This document shows positions 34,823 to 44,342 of a DNA stretch of 64,000 nt, in pieces. Position 1 is the first letter of the stretch. Each line of letters starts with the position of its first letter. Origin of the DNA: Sphaerospermopsis torques-reginae ITEP-024 (lineage in GTDB: Bacteria; Cyanobacteriota; Cyanobacteriia; Cyanobacteriales; Nostocaceae); assembly GCF_019598945.1 (NCBI RefSeq), contig NZ_CP080598.1, forward strand, positions 496,001 to 560,000. Reading direction: 5' to 3'. A model generated the notes under the pieces. That model did not search any database and was not told the origin of the DNA. It saw only the letters and a list, made by a program, of their open reading frames with translations. Position numbers and translations under genes: made by a program.

Positions 34823-36091
34823 TTATGCTGTAACTTTAGCTAATGCCTTTTCTACTGTGTGTAATGCTTGATTGATGTCTGTATCTGTGACAATTAAAGG
34901 AGGTACAAACCGCACGACTTTAGGACCTGCTGGTACTAATAATAAACCTTCATCCATAGCCGCTTTGACAACATCAGCCGCAGTTAAAGAACTATCTTCT
35001 TTGATTTCCATCCCGTTGATTAAACCCCAACCCCGCACTTCGGAAATATGATGAGGGTATTTACGGGCAATCATTTTTAACCCTTCCCGTAAATGTGCGC
35101 CTTGTTCTTGCACGTTCTCTAAAATATTTTCTTTTTCCAAAGTTTGGCACACACTTAAAGCTACACCACAAGCAAAGGGATTGCCACCAAATGTACTAGC
35201 GTGTTCTCCTGGTTCAAAAATATCACAGAATTTCTTGCTCATCATTGCACCGATGGGGATACCGCCACCTAGTCCTTTTGCACTGGTGAAAATATCCGGT
35301 TCTACTCCCAGATGTTCATAACCCCATAATTTACCACTGCGTCCCATCCCTACTTGCACTTCATCGAAAATCAATAAAATGCCGGTTTCATCACAAATTT
35401 CCCGTAATCGTTGGAAATACTTCTTATCTCCAGGACGGACTCCCCCTTCTCCCTGTAAAGGTTCAATTAAAATTGCACCGACGCGATAATTTCCTTCATC
35501 CAACTCAGTAACAGCCGCTTCCACCTCTTTAATATCGTTATATTTAACATAGTGGAAACCAGGGACTAAAGGATCAAAGTTTTTTTGATACTTTGGTTGT
35601 CCGGTAGCGGTGACAGTGGCTAAAGTCCTGCCGTGAAAACTGGCATGAGCAGTTAAAATAATGGGGTGGGCAATTTCTAAAACCTTGTGAGCGTATTTTC
35701 TCGCTAGTTTAATTGCTGCTTCGTTGGCTTCAGCGCCTGAGTTGCAGAAAAACACCCGATCTGCACAGGAATGATCTACAATCCATTTGGCTAATTCCCC
35801 TTGTTCGGGAATATAGTATAAATTAGAGACATGATGCAGTTTTTGAATTTGGCGTGTGACTGCCTCTACCATGACAGGGTGGGCGTGTCCCAAAGTACAA
35901 GTAGCTATTCCGGCCACAAAATCGAGATATTCCCTGCCTTGGGTATCCCAAACGCGACAGCCAGCACCTCGTTCTAAAGCTATGGGAAAGCGTCCGTAGG
36001 TGGACATCACCACTTGATTAAAACTATCTGCACTAAAGGAAGTCATATTTGAGGGGTTTATCGGCTGTTCAACTAAACTTTGGATACTCAC
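34823..36091 (-). CDS. argD: acetylornithine aminotransferase ArgD
   Basis: A 422-residue PLP-dependent class III aminotransferase of arginine biosynthesis. Conserved segments are YLDFVAGIATCTLGHAHP, FFCNSGAEANEAAIKLARKY, ILIFDEVQVGMGRSG, ALSVCQTLE and the PLP lysine in FTSAKGLGGGIPIGA. The start is GTG at 36091, supported by GGAGGT six bases upstream on the coding strand. A downstream ATG (36049) would give a 14-residue shorter protein. Confidence 0.94.
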   Translation of the reverse strand: MSIQSLVEQPINPSNMTSFSADSFNQVVMSTYGRFPIALERGAGCRVWDTQGREYLDFVAGIATCTLGHAHPVMVEAVTRQIQKLHHVSNLYYIPEQGELAKWIVDHSCADRVFFCNSGAEANEAAIKLARKYAHKVLEIAHPIILTAHASFHGRTLATVTATGQPKYQKNFDPLVPGFHYVKYNDIKEVEAAVTELDEGNYRVGAILIEPLQGEGGVRPGDKKYFQRLREICDETGILLIFDEVQVGMGRSGKLWGYEHLGVEPDIFTSAKGLGGGIPIGAMMSKKFCDIFEPGEHASTFGGNPFACGVALSVCQTLEKENILENVQEQGAHLREGLKMIARKYPHHISEVRGWGLINGMEIKEDSSLTAADVVKAAMDEGLLLVPAGPKVVRFVPPLIVTDTDINQALHTVEKALAKVTA

Positions 36092-36180
36092 TACCGCACC
36101 TCCAGAAATTTTTAATTCTATAATCTATTTAGCAGGTTTTTCTAAATATTTCAAAATTTACTATAGTATGAAGTAGAATT

Positions 36181-36217
36181 TTTTTTAATTTTTAATTTTT
36201 AACTTTTAATTTTTAAT
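36181..36217. repeat. tttttaa heptamer array
   Basis: About five copies of tttttaa with minor changes, immediately upstream of the channel gene. Confidence 0.8.
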
Positions 36218-36222
36218 CACCT

Positions 36223-37287
36223 GTGTATTCTACCCTTGAGCAAAAATATAAAGGTATTCAACAAGAGTTAATGGCTGGGGCTGTAGCCCTAGTATTTGTG
36301 TTCCTTAGTGGCACTTTATGGTATTGGTTGGTGGAAGGCTGGTCATGGGAAGATGCGGTTTACATGACGGTCATTACTTTAGCTACTGTAGGATATGGCG
36401 AAACTCGCCCGTTAGATAATCAGGGACGTTTGTTTACAATTGTCCTGATTTTAATGGGTGTAATCAATCTCGGTTACATTGTCAATAGATTTACTCAAGC
36501 AGTAATTGAAGGTTATTTTCAAGAGGGTATTCGACTCAGACAACAAAGGCGTTTAATGGAATCATTAATTGGACATTATATTATCTGTGGTTTTAGTCGG
36601 ACTGGGCGACAAATCGCTAAGGAATTTCAGGCTGAGGGTGTGTCTTTTGTAGTGATTGATTCTGAGTTAGAATCTGTGCAGCAAGCTCAGTCAGAAGGTT
36701 ATATTGTGTATCAGGGTGATGCCACACTGGATGATACTTTGTTGAAAGTTGGTATTGAACGGGCAATTTGTATTGTGGCAGCGTTGCCTTCTGATGCGGA
36801 AAATTTATATACTGTTTTATCAGCAAAAACTCTCAATCCTAATATTCGGGCGATCGCACGGGCAAGTACAGAGGAAGCTGTACAAAAGTTACAAAGAGGA
36901 GGGGCTGATGCGGTGATTTCTCCTTATATTACTGGAGGTAAACGCATGGCTGCGGCTGCTCTCAGACCACAGATTTTAGACTTTGTGGATGGGATGCTTT
37001 CTGGTACAGACCGTCAATTATATATGGAAGAATTTTTATTAGATGCGGCTTTCTGTCCTTTTGTGGGGCAAACTTTACAAAAAGCGAAATTGCGATCGCA
37101 AACCGGCGCATTAGTTTTAGCTATTCGTCGCAGTGATGGAAATCTCATTGGTGGACCAACGGGAGACACTGTTTTAATGTCAGGAGATACCCTAATTTGT
37201 ATGGGTACGGCTGAACAACTGCGAAGTTTAAATCAAATTCTTGGACCTATTAATTCTCAACAACTAAGAAGACCAAAACAAAGTTAA
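36223..37287 (+). CDS. potassium channel protein with TrkA-N/TrkA-C (RCK) domains
   Basis: A 354-residue two-helix K+ channel subunit: TM1 at about 17-37, pore helix and selectivity filter TLATVGYGET (about 54-63), TM2 at about 72-92, then an RCK Rossmann domain (HYIICGFSRTGRQIAKEF, FVVIDSE, QGDATLDDTLLKVGIERA) and a TrkA-C domain with PFVGQTLQKAKL. It resembles MthK/SynK-type channels gated by cytoplasmic ligands. The start is the GTG at 36223, with no clear ribosome binding site. Confidence 0.93.
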   Translation: MYSTLEQKYKGIQQELMAGAVALVFVFLSGTLWYWLVEGWSWEDAVYMTVITLATVGYGETRPLDNQGRLFTIVLILMGVINLGYIVNRFTQAVIEGYFQEGIRLRQQRRLMESLIGHYIICGFSRTGRQIAKEFQAEGVSFVVIDSELESVQQAQSEGYIVYQGDATLDDTLLKVGIERAICIVAALPSDAENLYTVLSAKTLNPNIRAIARASTEEAVQKLQRGGADAVISPYITGGKRMAAAALRPQILDFVDGMLSGTDRQLYMEEFLLDAAFCPFVGQTLQKAKLRSQTGALVLAIRRSDGNLIGGPTGDTVLMSGDTLICMGTAEQLRSLNQILGPINSQQLRRPKQS

Positions 37288-37366
37288 GATTTGGGTTAAG
37301 ATTTGGGTTAAGAGTTGGGGATTTTCAATAGTTGTCACTGCTGCAATAATATGGGAGGAGAATTAA

Positions 37367-37927
37367 TTAAACATCAACTTCCGTCCACCCATGCAAAGGA
37401 GCGATCGCTTTCATTACTGATGCAATTATTTCTGGTGATGCTGCCGAAAGTAACACACTAGGATAAACAGCAGCACCCCATTGAGGATGCACCAGTACAC
37501 AGCATTTATTTTTAATCACAGGATAATTTAGTAAAGCTTTAGCAACTGCTGTATCATCATGGGGAACAGGACCGGGATGGGAAAGTAAAGGATAACCTGT
37601 ACGGGGATCAATTAAATCGGTGACATAACCGCGATCGCGCAAATTAAAAGCCACATCACAACCGAACCGCATAAACTTTTCCCGTAACCTTTCTTTTTCT
37701 GTTTCTGTTTCCGCAGTAATTTCTAAAAGTGGATATTTTGATTGTTGTAAAACAACCACCACCCACAAAAACTGTTGCTGTGTCCAATCTGGTAATATCT
37801 GTTCGCAGTTGGCACAGATATATTGACTGGGGTTATGAATAGAAATTTGTACAGCTTGTCCCGTTTTGCCAACTAAATTAATGGGATAGCCTGGCTCAGA
37901 AGTGCAAACACTGGAATAGTTCACCAC
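37367..37927 (-). CDS. MMADHC-like (methylmalonic aciduria and homocystinuria type D) protein
   Basis: A 186-residue protein resembling the C-terminal domain of human MMADHC, which escorts cobalamin. Recognisable segments are FGCDVAFNLRDRGYVTDLIDPRTGYPLL and VHPQWGAAVYPSVLLSAASPEI. It contains YICANCEQILP (two cysteines close together). Cyanobacterial members are uncharacterised, so a link to B12 metabolism is inferred from the family only. ATG start at 37927. Monocistronic. Confidence 0.75.
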   Translation of the reverse strand: MVNYSSVCTSEPGYPINLVGKTGQAVQISIHNPSQYICANCEQILPDWTQQQFLWVVVVLQQSKYPLLEITAETETEKERLREKFMRFGCDVAFNLRDRGYVTDLIDPRTGYPLLSHPGPVPHDDTAVAKALLNYPVIKNKCCVLVHPQWGAAVYPSVLLSAASPEIIASVMKAIAPLHGWTEVDV

Positions 37928-38079
37928 ATTTAATCTGTTTTTGCAAGTTTGTTTTATTTATTCCTTGCTTATGATAATAACTCTGAAAACTTCTAAAAAA
38001 TCATCAATATTTGATGTCAGGAGTCAGAAGTCAGGAGTCAGGAGGAAACAGATTTGAGGTTTTATCAAGCAACTCTAAA

Positions 38080-38286
38080 TCAATTAAGTTTTAAAGCATT
38101 GACTGGAACTTCATCCCAAGAATTTACAGTACGTAACTGTGCAACCCAACCATCTGCTTTTTGCTTATCAGTCAACCCTTTTTGAAAGGACTCATGACAA
38201 TCTTGAGCTTGACTCTGATCACAACAAGCAATACAAGCATGAATCATTCCCGATGGATCAATTTGCTCATTTACCCAAATAGTCAT
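38080..38286 (-). CDS. small conserved cyanobacterial hypothetical protein
   Basis: A 68-residue protein, MTIWVNEQIDPSGMIHACIA, with a CDQSQAQDC pair and the WVAQLRTVNSWDEVP tail. Cys-rich at 18-30. I recognise it as a recurrent cyanobacterial small protein but not its function; annotations as glycogen debranching protein in databases lack a visible basis. ATG start at 38286. Confidence 0.7.
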   Translation of the reverse strand: MTIWVNEQIDPSGMIHACIACCDQSQAQDCHESFQKGLTDKQKADGWVAQLRTVNSWDEVPVNALKLN

Positions 38287-38790
38287 AGCTACCTCTTTTT
38301 AAATCTTGTGGTAAACTTTTGGTAAAACTGTTATATCATGTCCAGTTGAAATCTTATCATATCTATAGTGATCCAATTTGATTCCTGAAATTATTTGTTT
38401 AGGCAGACAAGAGGCAGTCATGCAAAAGGCAAAAGGGTTTTAGAGAATTTCGGTGTACGGATTTTTGTTCAATAATCAAATAGGAGTCCTATATTACGGC
38501 AGGTAATAGCGAATAGGATAAACAGAGGAGAAAAATTAAAAGCAAAATTAAAGAACTTCTGCCTCCTGCCTCTTGCTGTGATTCAAAGTAAGGCTTGTTG
38601 GAGTGTTTCCAGTTTGATAGGTTTAGAGATAAAATTATTCATACCCATAGCCAAACATTTATGACGGGTTTCTGAAGAAATATCGGCAGTGAAGCCAATA
38701 GTTTGAGGCAACTATCCCAGAGGAAGTCTCAAAAATCTCAACCTACTGCTGGGGATGTAAAAACCCCAGCCTCAATAAAGTAGACTTTCC
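38287..38790. other. intergenic region containing a receiver-domain remnant
   Basis: From 38287 to 38570 there is only AT-rich DNA with a gcaaaagg-type repeat near 38415. A degraded response-regulator fragment follows at 38583-38713, and nothing recognisable from there to devA. Confidence 0.5.
38583..38713 (-). pseudogene. receiver (response regulator) domain remnant
   Basis: On the minus strand the frame reads IGFTADISSETRHKCLAMGM, then NNFISKPIKLETLQQALL-stop. This is the conserved C-terminal third of a REC domain from a hybrid histidine kinase (the Lys of FISKPI is the invariant REC lysine). An in-frame TAG lies just upstream and no N-terminal part is present, so this is the stump of a lost kinase gene. 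Confidence 0.75.
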
Positions 38791-39495
38791 CTAGTTCATC
38801 TTTCCATCTTCCATATAAATAATCCGATCTGCTATATCTAAAATGCGGTTATCGTGAGTAACAAGCAAAATGGTACAACCTTGCTCTTTCGCTAATTTTT
38901 GCATTAATTCTACCACATCCCGTCCTGATTGTTTATCTAATGAAGCAGTAGGTTCATCTGCTAATACTATTTTAGGATGACTAACTAAAGCACGGGCGAT
39001 CGCTACTCTTTGTTTTTGTCCTCCTGATAAACTCTCTGGATAGTAATCTACACGATCTCCTAACCCAACTTCTTCTAACATGGAAATAGCTTTAGTATTA
39101 ATATCTTGATTTAAATATTCTTTATGCAACTCTAAGGACATTCTCACATTTTCTTTAGCTGTTAAAAAGCTCATTAAGTTATGCGCCTGGAAAATATAAC
39201 CAATTTGACGACGCAATTTAGTTAACTTGCTTTTACTCGCTCCCCGCATTTCTTGATTTAATATTTGCAAACTTCCTTCTTGAGCAGAACGCAACCCACC
39301 CATTAATGATAATAAGGTGGTTTTACCTGAACCAGAAGGACCTGTCATAATCACAATTTCCCCGGCTTTAATTTCTAAGTTGATATCAAATAATACTTGT
39401 TTTTTTAAATTTCCTTCACCAAAATAATGATGCAGTTGAGAAACATGAATTACTGTATTTGAAGCAATTTTTGATTGAGTATTAATTTTTAACAT
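38791..39495 (-). CDS. devA: ABC exporter ATP-binding protein, DevA family
   Basis: A 234-residue ABC ATPase of the MacB/DevA type: Walker A MTGPSGSGKTTL, QAHNLMSFLTAKENV (Q-loop), LSGGQKQRVAIARAL signature, IVLADEPTASLD Walker B, LVTHDNRIL H-loop. It energises DevC and, with DevB and a TolC-like outer-membrane channel, exports glycolipids or other envelope components. It is the last gene of tetR-devB-devC-devA, 104 bp after devC. Genomes of this group have several DevBCA paralogues, so I cannot say this is the heterocyst-glycolipid one. Confidence 0.9.
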   Translation of the reverse strand: MLKINTQSKIASNTVIHVSQLHHYFGEGNLKKQVLFDINLEIKAGEIVIMTGPSGSGKTTLLSLMGGLRSAQEGSLQILNQEMRGASKSKLTKLRRQIGYIFQAHNLMSFLTAKENVRMSLELHKEYLNQDINTKAISMLEEVGLGDRVDYYPESLSGGQKQRVAIARALVSHPKIVLADEPTASLDKQSGRDVVELMQKLAKEQGCTILLVTHDNRILDIADRIIYMEDGKMN

Positions 39496-39599
39496 GGTTT
39501 GTTGTGAGTATTTTGTGATGGTTTGTAGTCAGCAATTTATTGCTCATTCTTGCTGAACACATCAGGACTAAAGTCCTGACTACGAACTTTTTAGGAACT

Positions 39600-40781
39600 T
39601 TAAAAAATGTCCGCAGGATCAGCAGAACGAAGTTTTTTCAGGGCGATCGCACCAGAAACACTACACATAATCACCGTCATAATAAACACTGTAATTGCTC
39701 GATCTACTTTCATAGAAATGGGTAACATAGTGGCTGCAAATGTGAGTTGATATAATCCAAAAGAAAGAAAAAATGCCGGCAAATAACCTAAAATAGCTAA
39801 AAATAAAGCCTCTTGTATTAAAACTCCCAAAAGATAACCATCTGTATAACCCATTGCTTTAAGAGTTGCATATTCTGGAAGATGATCGGAAACGTCAGAA
39901 TAAAGAATTTGATAAACAATCAGAATACCAACAATAAATCCAACTCCTACACCCAATCCAAAAATAAAACCAATACCTGTACCATTAGCCCAATAATTCT
40001 TTTCTTTTTGGGCAAAATCTTCTGGTGTTCCTATTTCTACAAAGGGATTTTTAGGATCTGGATTTAATCCTATTCTCAGTTGTGTTTTGATTTTCTCCAC
40101 ATCTGCACCTGGTTGGAGATTAATTAAACCTACTTCAATTTGATCGGGTTTACGTTCAGGAAATAATTGCAAAAAAGTGGAATCACTCGTAATCACATTA
40201 CCATCAGCAGCAAAGGAAGCACCATTACTAAATACACCTTTAACACTCACAGATTTATTATTCAGTTCTGTTTGAAAATTGCCTGTTTTTTTGAATATTT
40301 CACCTACAGCACCATATTCTGGACGACCAGCTTGATCAAACATTACTTGATTTAGTGGTTTGAGAGCATCGTTATTTTTTTGCACTTCTGGAAATTTCAA
40401 TCCTGGTTGATTTGGATCTACTCCCCAAACTAAAATAGCTCGATCAATTCGTGTTTCAGGATTGCGCCATTGTCCTGTACCAATATAAACAGAATTAACT
40501 GATTTTACTCCATCATAACTTAATGCTTGATAGAGTCTTTCTCTGGAAAAACTTTTCACAGAGAATAAGGTATTAAATTGAGGATTAATTAATACTAAAT
40601 CTGCTGATAAATTGCGATGTGGTTGAATTGCTGCATCAAACAATGCACTTTCAAAACCCATCTGAATAAAAATCAACATATCAGCAAAAGTAATTCCCGC
40701 GACTGCAACAGCTAACCGCGTTTTTTCTTTCATTAGCTGACGCAAAGCAAGAGGCGTTTTCAGAAATAGTTTTTTAGTCAT
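39600..40781 (-). CDS. devC: ABC exporter permease, DevC family
   Basis: A 393-residue FtsX/MacB-type permease. One membrane segment lies near the N-terminus (about 22-45, TRLAVAVAGITFADMLIFIQMG), then a large periplasmic domain (about 50-265), then three C-terminal segments (about 270-385) with YATLKAMGYTDGYLLGVLI between the first two. This is the 1+3 topology of DevC. It lies between devB (51 bp upstream) and devA. Confidence 0.92.
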   Translation of the reverse strand: MTKKLFLKTPLALRQLMKEKTRLAVAVAGITFADMLIFIQMGFESALFDAAIQPHRNLSADLVLINPQFNTLFSVKSFSRERLYQALSYDGVKSVNSVYIGTGQWRNPETRIDRAILVWGVDPNQPGLKFPEVQKNNDALKPLNQVMFDQAGRPEYGAVGEIFKKTGNFQTELNNKSVSVKGVFSNGASFAADGNVITSDSTFLQLFPERKPDQIEVGLINLQPGADVEKIKTQLRIGLNPDPKNPFVEIGTPEDFAQKEKNYWANGTGIGFIFGLGVGVGFIVGILIVYQILYSDVSDHLPEYATLKAMGYTDGYLLGVLIQEALFLAILGYLPAFFLSFGLYQLTFAATMLPISMKVDRAITVFIMTVIMCSVSGAIALKKLRSADPADIF

Positions 40782-40832
40782 TTGTCATTAGTTATTATTT
40801 GTTAGTTATTAGTTATTTTTACCCAATCACCA

Positions 40833-42122
40833 TTACAATTCAATTGCTGTTTGTACTTGTAAGTTAGTAAAACCTGCAACTTTTTTACTATCTTCAGAAG
40901 TGAGTTTAATTTTCACTTCAATAACTCGACTGTCTAAATTTTCCCCTGGTTGGTTACTAAACACATTTTGACGATTGACTTGTAAACCAATTTGGGCAAC
41001 TTCTCCCCGCAGTTCACCTGTAAATGTAGGACTGGTAATTACAGCTTTTTGTCCAATCTTTACCTTATTAATATCAGTTTGATAAACTTCTGCTACTGCT
41101 AACATTTGTTCTGTTTGTGCAAAGTCTGCAATACCAGATTCACTTATTTTCTCACCGACACGGGTATGAATTTTGAGAATTTTTCCTGTCATGGGAGCGC
41201 GAATAAATGCTGCTTGGAGTTCGGTTTGAGCGCGTTTAAGATCAGCGATCGCACTTTCAACTTCTGTTTGTGCTAAGTTCACATCTACAGGACGAACTTC
41301 GGCAATACTGTTAAGTGTAGCTTTGGCTTCGTTAATTTGTTTATTGCTAGTAGTGTTAATTCTATTTAATGCCACTTTTGCTTCGGCTAATTGTTTGGTT
41401 GCTGTAGAATTTATACGTTCAATAACTGCTTTAGCTTCACTTAATTGTTGTTTGGCAGTTTCTACATTTAACCGTTTACTATCAATTAAAGAATTAGAAA
41501 TTGCACCCTCTGAATATAACTGTTGATAACGTTGATATTCTGATTCGGCATTCTTTAATTCTGCTGTTAATTTATTAATAGTTGCTTGTTGGGCAATTCT
41601 ATCACCTTGCCATTGAGCTTCTATTCTAGCAATATTTTGTTGTTGAGCGTTTTTATCCCCTTCATACTGGGCTTTTATTCTTTCAAGATTAGCTTTTTGT
41701 GCTTGAATTTCTCCTGCTTTAGCTCCAGCTTTTATTTGCTCAAGTTTGGCTTGGGAAACTCTCACTTGTTTCTCAGCTTGGAGGACAGAATTTTGCAATT
41801 TATCCCGTGAATCTAAAATCGCAATTACCTCTCCTGCTTTAACTATATCACCTTCTTTAAAGAGGATTTTTTCTACTCTATCTCCATCTAATGCTAAAGG
41901 TGCAGATAGCTTAATTACTTCTGTTTCTGGTTCTAATCTTCCTAAAGCTGTTACCTTACTAGGAATAGCAGCAGTTTCTGTTAATTCTCCAGTGGTCGCA
42001 TTGCCAACTTTACCAAAATTAGAAATACCATAGATTGCAATTCCCACAGTTATAGCGGTGGCTGCTAAAACCAAAACAATTAACCCTTGATTTCCTGGTT
42101 TCAATAATAATTTATAACTCAT
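40833..42122 (-). CDS. devB: membrane fusion protein, DevB family (HlyD-like)
   Basis: A 429-residue periplasmic adaptor: an N-terminal anchor (about 13-35), a lipoyl/barrel half (VTALGRLEPETEVIKLSAP, ILFKEGDIVKAGEVIAILDS), a long alpha-hairpin (about 110-300) rich in Ala/Gln/Lys/Asn heptads, then the second lipoyl half (AAFIRAPMTGKILKIHTRVGEKI) and a beta-barrel. DevB links the DevCA ABC exporter to TolC/HgdD-like channels. It lies 43 bp after the tetR gene. Confidence 0.92.
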   Translation of the reverse strand: MSYKLLLKPGNQGLIVLVLAATAITVGIAIYGISNFGKVGNATTGELTETAAIPSKVTALGRLEPETEVIKLSAPLALDGDRVEKILFKEGDIVKAGEVIAILDSRDKLQNSVLQAEKQVRVSQAKLEQIKAGAKAGEIQAQKANLERIKAQYEGDKNAQQQNIARIEAQWQGDRIAQQATINKLTAELKNAESEYQRYQQLYSEGAISNSLIDSKRLNVETAKQQLSEAKAVIERINSTATKQLAEAKVALNRINTTSNKQINEAKATLNSIAEVRPVDVNLAQTEVESAIADLKRAQTELQAAFIRAPMTGKILKIHTRVGEKISESGIADFAQTEQMLAVAEVYQTDINKVKIGQKAVITSPTFTGELRGEVAQIGLQVNRQNVFSNQPGENLDSRVIEVKIKLTSEDSKKVAGFTNLQVQTAIEL

Positions 42123-42165
42123 TTTTTTTGACTCCCCACAATAAAAAAATCTGCGTTTATCTGCG

Positions 42166-42759
42166 TTAAATTAATGATATTGACCTATTCTTTGTCTGTA
42201 AATAAGCTGTTAACATTTCCCCTAAAAGTTGGCATTGTTCCATAAAATCAATTGTTTTATCACCCCATAATTTTTCCAGAATTACACCGTTGACAAAACT
42301 CAATACAAATGATGCTAAAACTTGATCTTCAATACCCAAAAATTCACAAGCTGCTTGTTGATATCTTTTGTTAGCACGTTGGAAAACTGTGCTATTATTG
42401 AGCATGGTTTTTGAGTCTTGATTTTGACAAAAATCAACCCAAACATAAGTCCATTTAATTAGGTAATCTTCGTTATTGACAAGATAATTACCCAAAGCTG
42501 TCATCATTTCTGATATGTTGTTTTTTCCTCCTAATTCTGCTAAAGCTGCCATCACATCTTGCTGACTAATTTCTTCTACCAGTTGTTCAAATAAAGCTTG
42601 TTTACTGGGGAAGTAGTGATAAAGCGTACCCGTGGAAACCCCTAAACTGTTAGCAATTTGCCGCATGGTGATAGCGCCATATCCTTTGTCTGCAAATAAG
42701 TCAAAACACTTGCCGAGTAATTCTTTGCGGTATTGTTCATGATCCACAATTTTCGGCAT
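42166..42759 (-). CDS. TetR family transcriptional regulator
   Basis: A 197-residue TetR/AcrR repressor. The N-terminal HTH is clear (FADKGYGAITMRQIANSLGVSTGTLYHYFPSKQALFEQL). The C-terminal ligand domain is diverged. It is the first gene of an operon with devBCA and so probably represses it until a ligand of the exporter accumulates. A near-palindromic candidate operator lies 33-48 bp upstream (42792-42807). ATG start at 42759. Confidence 0.92.
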   Translation of the reverse strand: MPKIVDHEQYRKELLGKCFDLFADKGYGAITMRQIANSLGVSTGTLYHYFPSKQALFEQLVEEISQQDVMAALAELGGKNNISEMMTALGNYLVNNEDYLIKWTYVWVDFCQNQDSKTMLNNSTVFQRANKRYQQAACEFLGIEDQVLASFVLSFVNGVILEKLWGDKTIDFMEQCQLLGEMLTAYLQTKNRSISLI

Positions 42760-43106
42760 AGTTGATGTTTTCTTTTTGTTTTGTTATTTTATATCGAACG
42801 TTTGTTATTTTAAGTTAATATCAGAGATAGAATTTTGTCAAGGTGTGAGTTTTTAACAAACCGCTATCCGGTTTCCCGAAATTTCCAGTTGGGTAAGTCC
42901 TAATATTGTGAAATGAGTAAAGTTGGTATAATCTTAACAGATTTTATAGATTTTTTGGAAAAATTTACATTTGTGAGTGTATCTCACTAAATACCGGTGC
43001 TGATTAATAGCAGCTAAACTGTTGACAGTGATGGAATTAGGCAACAAAATCTGCCAAAAAAATATCTACATTAGTAACAACTCTAAATATCCTTTCAGAT
43101 AAAGAA
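42760..43106. other. divergent gap between tetR-devBCA and the HtrA gene
   Basis: Apart from the candidate operator, gtgag-tgtat-ctcac at about 42974-42988 forms a 5-bp hairpin. No small gene was recognised. Promoters of both divergent genes must be here. Confidence 0.45.
42792..42807. promoter_or_regulatory. candidate TetR operator upstream of tetR-devBCA
   Basis: TATCGAACGTTTGTTA matches its own reverse complement at 12 of 16 positions, centred on AACGTT. The distance to the tetR start (33 bp) is suitable for autorepression. Confidence 0.45.
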
Positions 43107-44342
43107 ATGCAAAACCAACCTCAAGACAAAGATAATCTGTTAACCAAAAGCCATGATCATGCGCCTTGGAAAAAAGCAGCGGCTTCTTTATCCTTGGTGT
43201 TGCTGGGATCAGGGATGACTTTTGCAGGAGGCTATTTAGCAAATAACCAACAGCAAGTGGCTGAAACGGCATCTAAACTAGCTGTACAAAGTGTAAATGC
43301 AGCGCCGCCATTACCAGGAAACACAGATCCGAATTTTGTGACTCAGGTTGTGCAGAGAGTCGGACCTGCGGTGGTGCGGATAAATTCTTCTCGCACTGTG
43401 CAAAGCAGGATACCGGAAGAATTTAATGATCCGTTTTTCCGGCAGTTTTTTGGGTCAAGATTACCAAGGGGAGGAAACCGGGTAGAAAGGGGTGCGGGTT
43501 CAGGTTTCATCATAAGTGCGGATGGTCGTATTTTGACTAATGCTCATGTAGTGGAAGGTGCGGATAGGGTGACAGTCACTTTAAAGGATGGACGCACTTT
43601 TCAAGGTAAAGTAGTAGGAAAAGATGAATTAACTGATGTGGCAGTGGTAAAAATTGAAGCAAATAATTTACCGACTGTATCTTTGGGTAATTCTGATCAG
43701 TTACAACCGGGACAATGGGCGATCGCTATTGGTAATCCCTTGGGTTTAGATAATACTGTAACTACAGGTATTATTAGCGCCACAGGACGTTCTAGCAACC
43801 AAGTAGGTGTTCCTGATAAACGAGTAGAATTTATTCAAACCGACGCAGCAATTAACCCTGGTAACTCTGGCGGTCCATTGCTCAATGCCCGTGGAGAAGT
43901 AATTGGCATGAATACAGCTATAATTCAAGGAGCGCAAGGTTTAGGATTTTCGATTCCTATTAATACAGCAAAACGAATTTCTGATCAATTAATCACTACA
44001 GGTAAAGCGCAACATCCATATTTAGGCATTCAGATGGTAGGGATCACACCTGAGTTAAAACAACGGATTAATTCAGATCCCAACAGTGGTTTAACTGTGA
44101 ATGAAAATCAAGGAGTATTAATAATTAGAGTCATGCCCGACTCACCCGCAGCTAAAGCCGGAATACGTGCTGGGGATGTGATTCAAAGGCTAAACGGTGA
44201 AGTAGTCACAGAAGCATCTGCTATACAGAAAGCGGTGGAAAAAGCACAAGTGGGAGGGAATTTGCGCTTAGATTTACGTCGCAATGGACAAAGTATTAAT
44301 ATTGCTGTCCGACCGGGGACTTTTCCCACAAATATCCAATAA
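43107..44342 (+). CDS. HtrA/Deg family serine protease (HhoA/HhoB/HtrA type)
   Basis: A 411-residue periplasmic or lumenal protease. It has an N-terminal membrane anchor (about 24-45, after KK), a trypsin-like domain with the triad His147 (LTNAHVVEG), Asp177 (ELTDVAVVKI) and Ser254 (NPGNSGGPL), and one PDZ domain (about 315-400: VLIIRVMPDSPAAKAGIRAGDVI). Cyanobacterial Deg proteases degrade misfolded envelope proteins under light and heat stress. ATG start at 43107. Confidence 0.94.
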   Translation: MQNQPQDKDNLLTKSHDHAPWKKAAASLSLVLLGSGMTFAGGYLANNQQQVAETASKLAVQSVNAAPPLPGNTDPNFVTQVVQRVGPAVVRINSSRTVQSRIPEEFNDPFFRQFFGSRLPRGGNRVERGAGSGFIISADGRILTNAHVVEGADRVTVTLKDGRTFQGKVVGKDELTDVAVVKIEANNLPTVSLGNSDQLQPGQWAIAIGNPLGLDNTVTTGIISATGRSSNQVGVPDKRVEFIQTDAAINPGNSGGPLLNARGEVIGMNTAIIQGAQGLGFSIPINTAKRISDQLITTGKAQHPYLGIQMVGITPELKQRINSDPNSGLTVNENQGVLIIRVMPDSPAAKAGIRAGDVIQRLNGEVVTEASAIQKAVEKAQVGGNLRLDLRRNGQSINIAVRPGTFPTNIQ

